From NCBI GenBank assembly GCA_014730275.1, contig WJIL01000143.1:1-64000 (forward strand): a DNA stretch of 64,000 nucleotides, read 5' to 3'. The first letter of the stretch is position 1; each line of letters opens with the position of its first letter. This document shows, in pieces, positions 63,461-64,000 of the stretch. A model generated the notes under the pieces. That model searched no databases, was not told where the DNA came from, and saw nothing but the letters and a program-made list of their open reading frames with translations. A program made the position numbers and the translations under genes. Origin of the DNA: Candidatus Lokiarchaeota archaeon (GTDB lineage Archaea; Asgardarchaeota; Thorarchaeia; Thorarchaeales; Thorarchaeaceae).

Positions 63461-63982
63461 CTACAATGAGGCACCGCAGTTCCTGCATTTGCTAAGCCCG
63501 TGTCGGTTCTTATGACCACAGTGTGGACAAATTACGAGGTATGCTACGCCAACTTCAGGTTCTTGTGAGTTTTCCTGCGAGGAATTGGTTGCCTCTTCCG
63601 CTTGAAAATCGGACTCATTCGGAGACGAGAAGATTGGTTCAGATGAATTGTTAACATTGCTCTTGGTCACTGGTGATGATTCGATCCAAAGGTAGGCATC
63701 ATCCTGTGTTACATCAAGTCGACGCCCTTCTACCTTGCAAAGGGTGGCAAGCATATCATAGTAGCAATATTCGATGCCCCACGGTTTGAGCCTATCATCA
63801 GGTCCCCTGCTGTCCACCTCGAGGACTCTGAATACCGTATCATTGTCTTGGAGATAGGTCAATATCGGTCCAAGGGCCATGTCAATATATTCACGAACTT
63901 CTCCAATTGTGTGGTTATGTTTTGACCGTTTGGTGATTATGAAGCCAAGATATTCAAGATCATCTCCACGCTCTCGAATCAT
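63461..63982 (-). CDS. Zinc-ribbon protein of unknown function, possibly partial
   Basis: At least 173 residues. The N-terminal 100 form an alpha/beta domain I do not recognise, with 'FRVLEVDSRGPDDR' and an aromatic YCYYDM segment. A Ser/Glu-rich linker follows, then a C-terminal zinc ribbon with CPHCGHKNRHGLSKCRNCG (two CxxC pairs). Zinc ribbons of this type are common on archaeal membrane or nucleic-acid adaptor proteins. The frame is open past the ATG at 63982 to the window edge, so the gene may start outside. Confidence 0.6.
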   Translation of the reverse strand: MIRERGDDLEYLGFIITKRSKHNHTIGEVREYIDMALGPILTYLQDNDTVFRVLEVDSRGPDDRLKPWGIEYCYYDMLATLCKVEGRRLDVTQDDAYLWIESSPVTKSNVNNSSEPIFSSPNESDFQAEEATNSSQENSQEPEVGVAYLVICPHCGHKNRHGLSKCRNCGASL

Positions 63983-64000
63983 ATATCGGATTCCATCAAT

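Overview
The window reads as a piece of an archaeal chromosome, most likely from an Asgard archaeon and perhaps Thorarchaeota. This is inferred from content, not from a tree. Archaeal traits include Shine-Dalgarno boxes with frequent GTG/TTG starts, a TATA-type promoter with TGTACA boxes in front of a trpB2-type gene, a four-subunit pyruvate:ferredoxin oxidoreductase, and an X-family polymerase with a PHP domain. Eukaryote-like traits include a Ras-superfamily GTPase in an operon with two longin/roadblock-like proteins, a third longin-like protein, and a protein with a gelsolin-like domain. I found no tRNA, rRNA or CRISPR array.

Layout. 1-5.1 kb: the end of a gene entering from the left, a possible small secreted protein, then a minus-strand pair of surface proteins (metzincin-like protease and parallel beta-helix protein). 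5.1-6.8 kb: a decayed stretch with a GC-rich structured island, a truncated SRAP (HMCES/YedK) gene and a fragment of another gene. 6.85-9.9 kb: porGDAB with a clear terminator. 10-12.7 kb: small membrane proteins and a caspase-like membrane protein whose frame is cut by one stop. 12.9-13.7 kb: a glycerophosphodiesterase. 13.7-16.8 kb: the GTPase/longin/membrane operon. 17-18.5 kb: a tiny Cys protein, a stand-alone RAM domain protein and the gelsolin-like protein. 18.6-27.8 kb: sugar metabolism (galT, galK, GH38 mannosidase), an alkyladenine glycosylase, and a large GNAT fusion protein. 27.8-29.6 kb: trpB with a regulated leader. 29.7-36.4 kb: an ABC exporter pair, nadB, a longin-like protein and a P5C dehydrogenase. 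36.5-38.8 kb: a possible glycosidase-like protein.

39-55.3 kb holds the most striking locus: six tightly packed plus-strand genes. They encode an ABC permease, two ABC ATPases, a large membrane-anchored subtilase-like protein without its catalytic serine, a roughly 2250-residue calcium-repeat surface protein, and a TPR protein. It looks like a dedicated envelope machine that I cannot match to a named system. 55.3-58.6 kb carries a paralogue of the GNAT fusion, split by a single in-frame TAA. The window ends with PolX, a radical SAM enzyme, a D-cysteine desulfhydrase-like enzyme, a methyltransferase and a zinc-ribbon protein.

Three themes recur. Surface proteins with signal peptides and C-terminal membrane anchors are common. 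So are longin-like proteins near small GTPase logic. Genes are often coupled through TAATG, TAGTG or ATGA overlaps.
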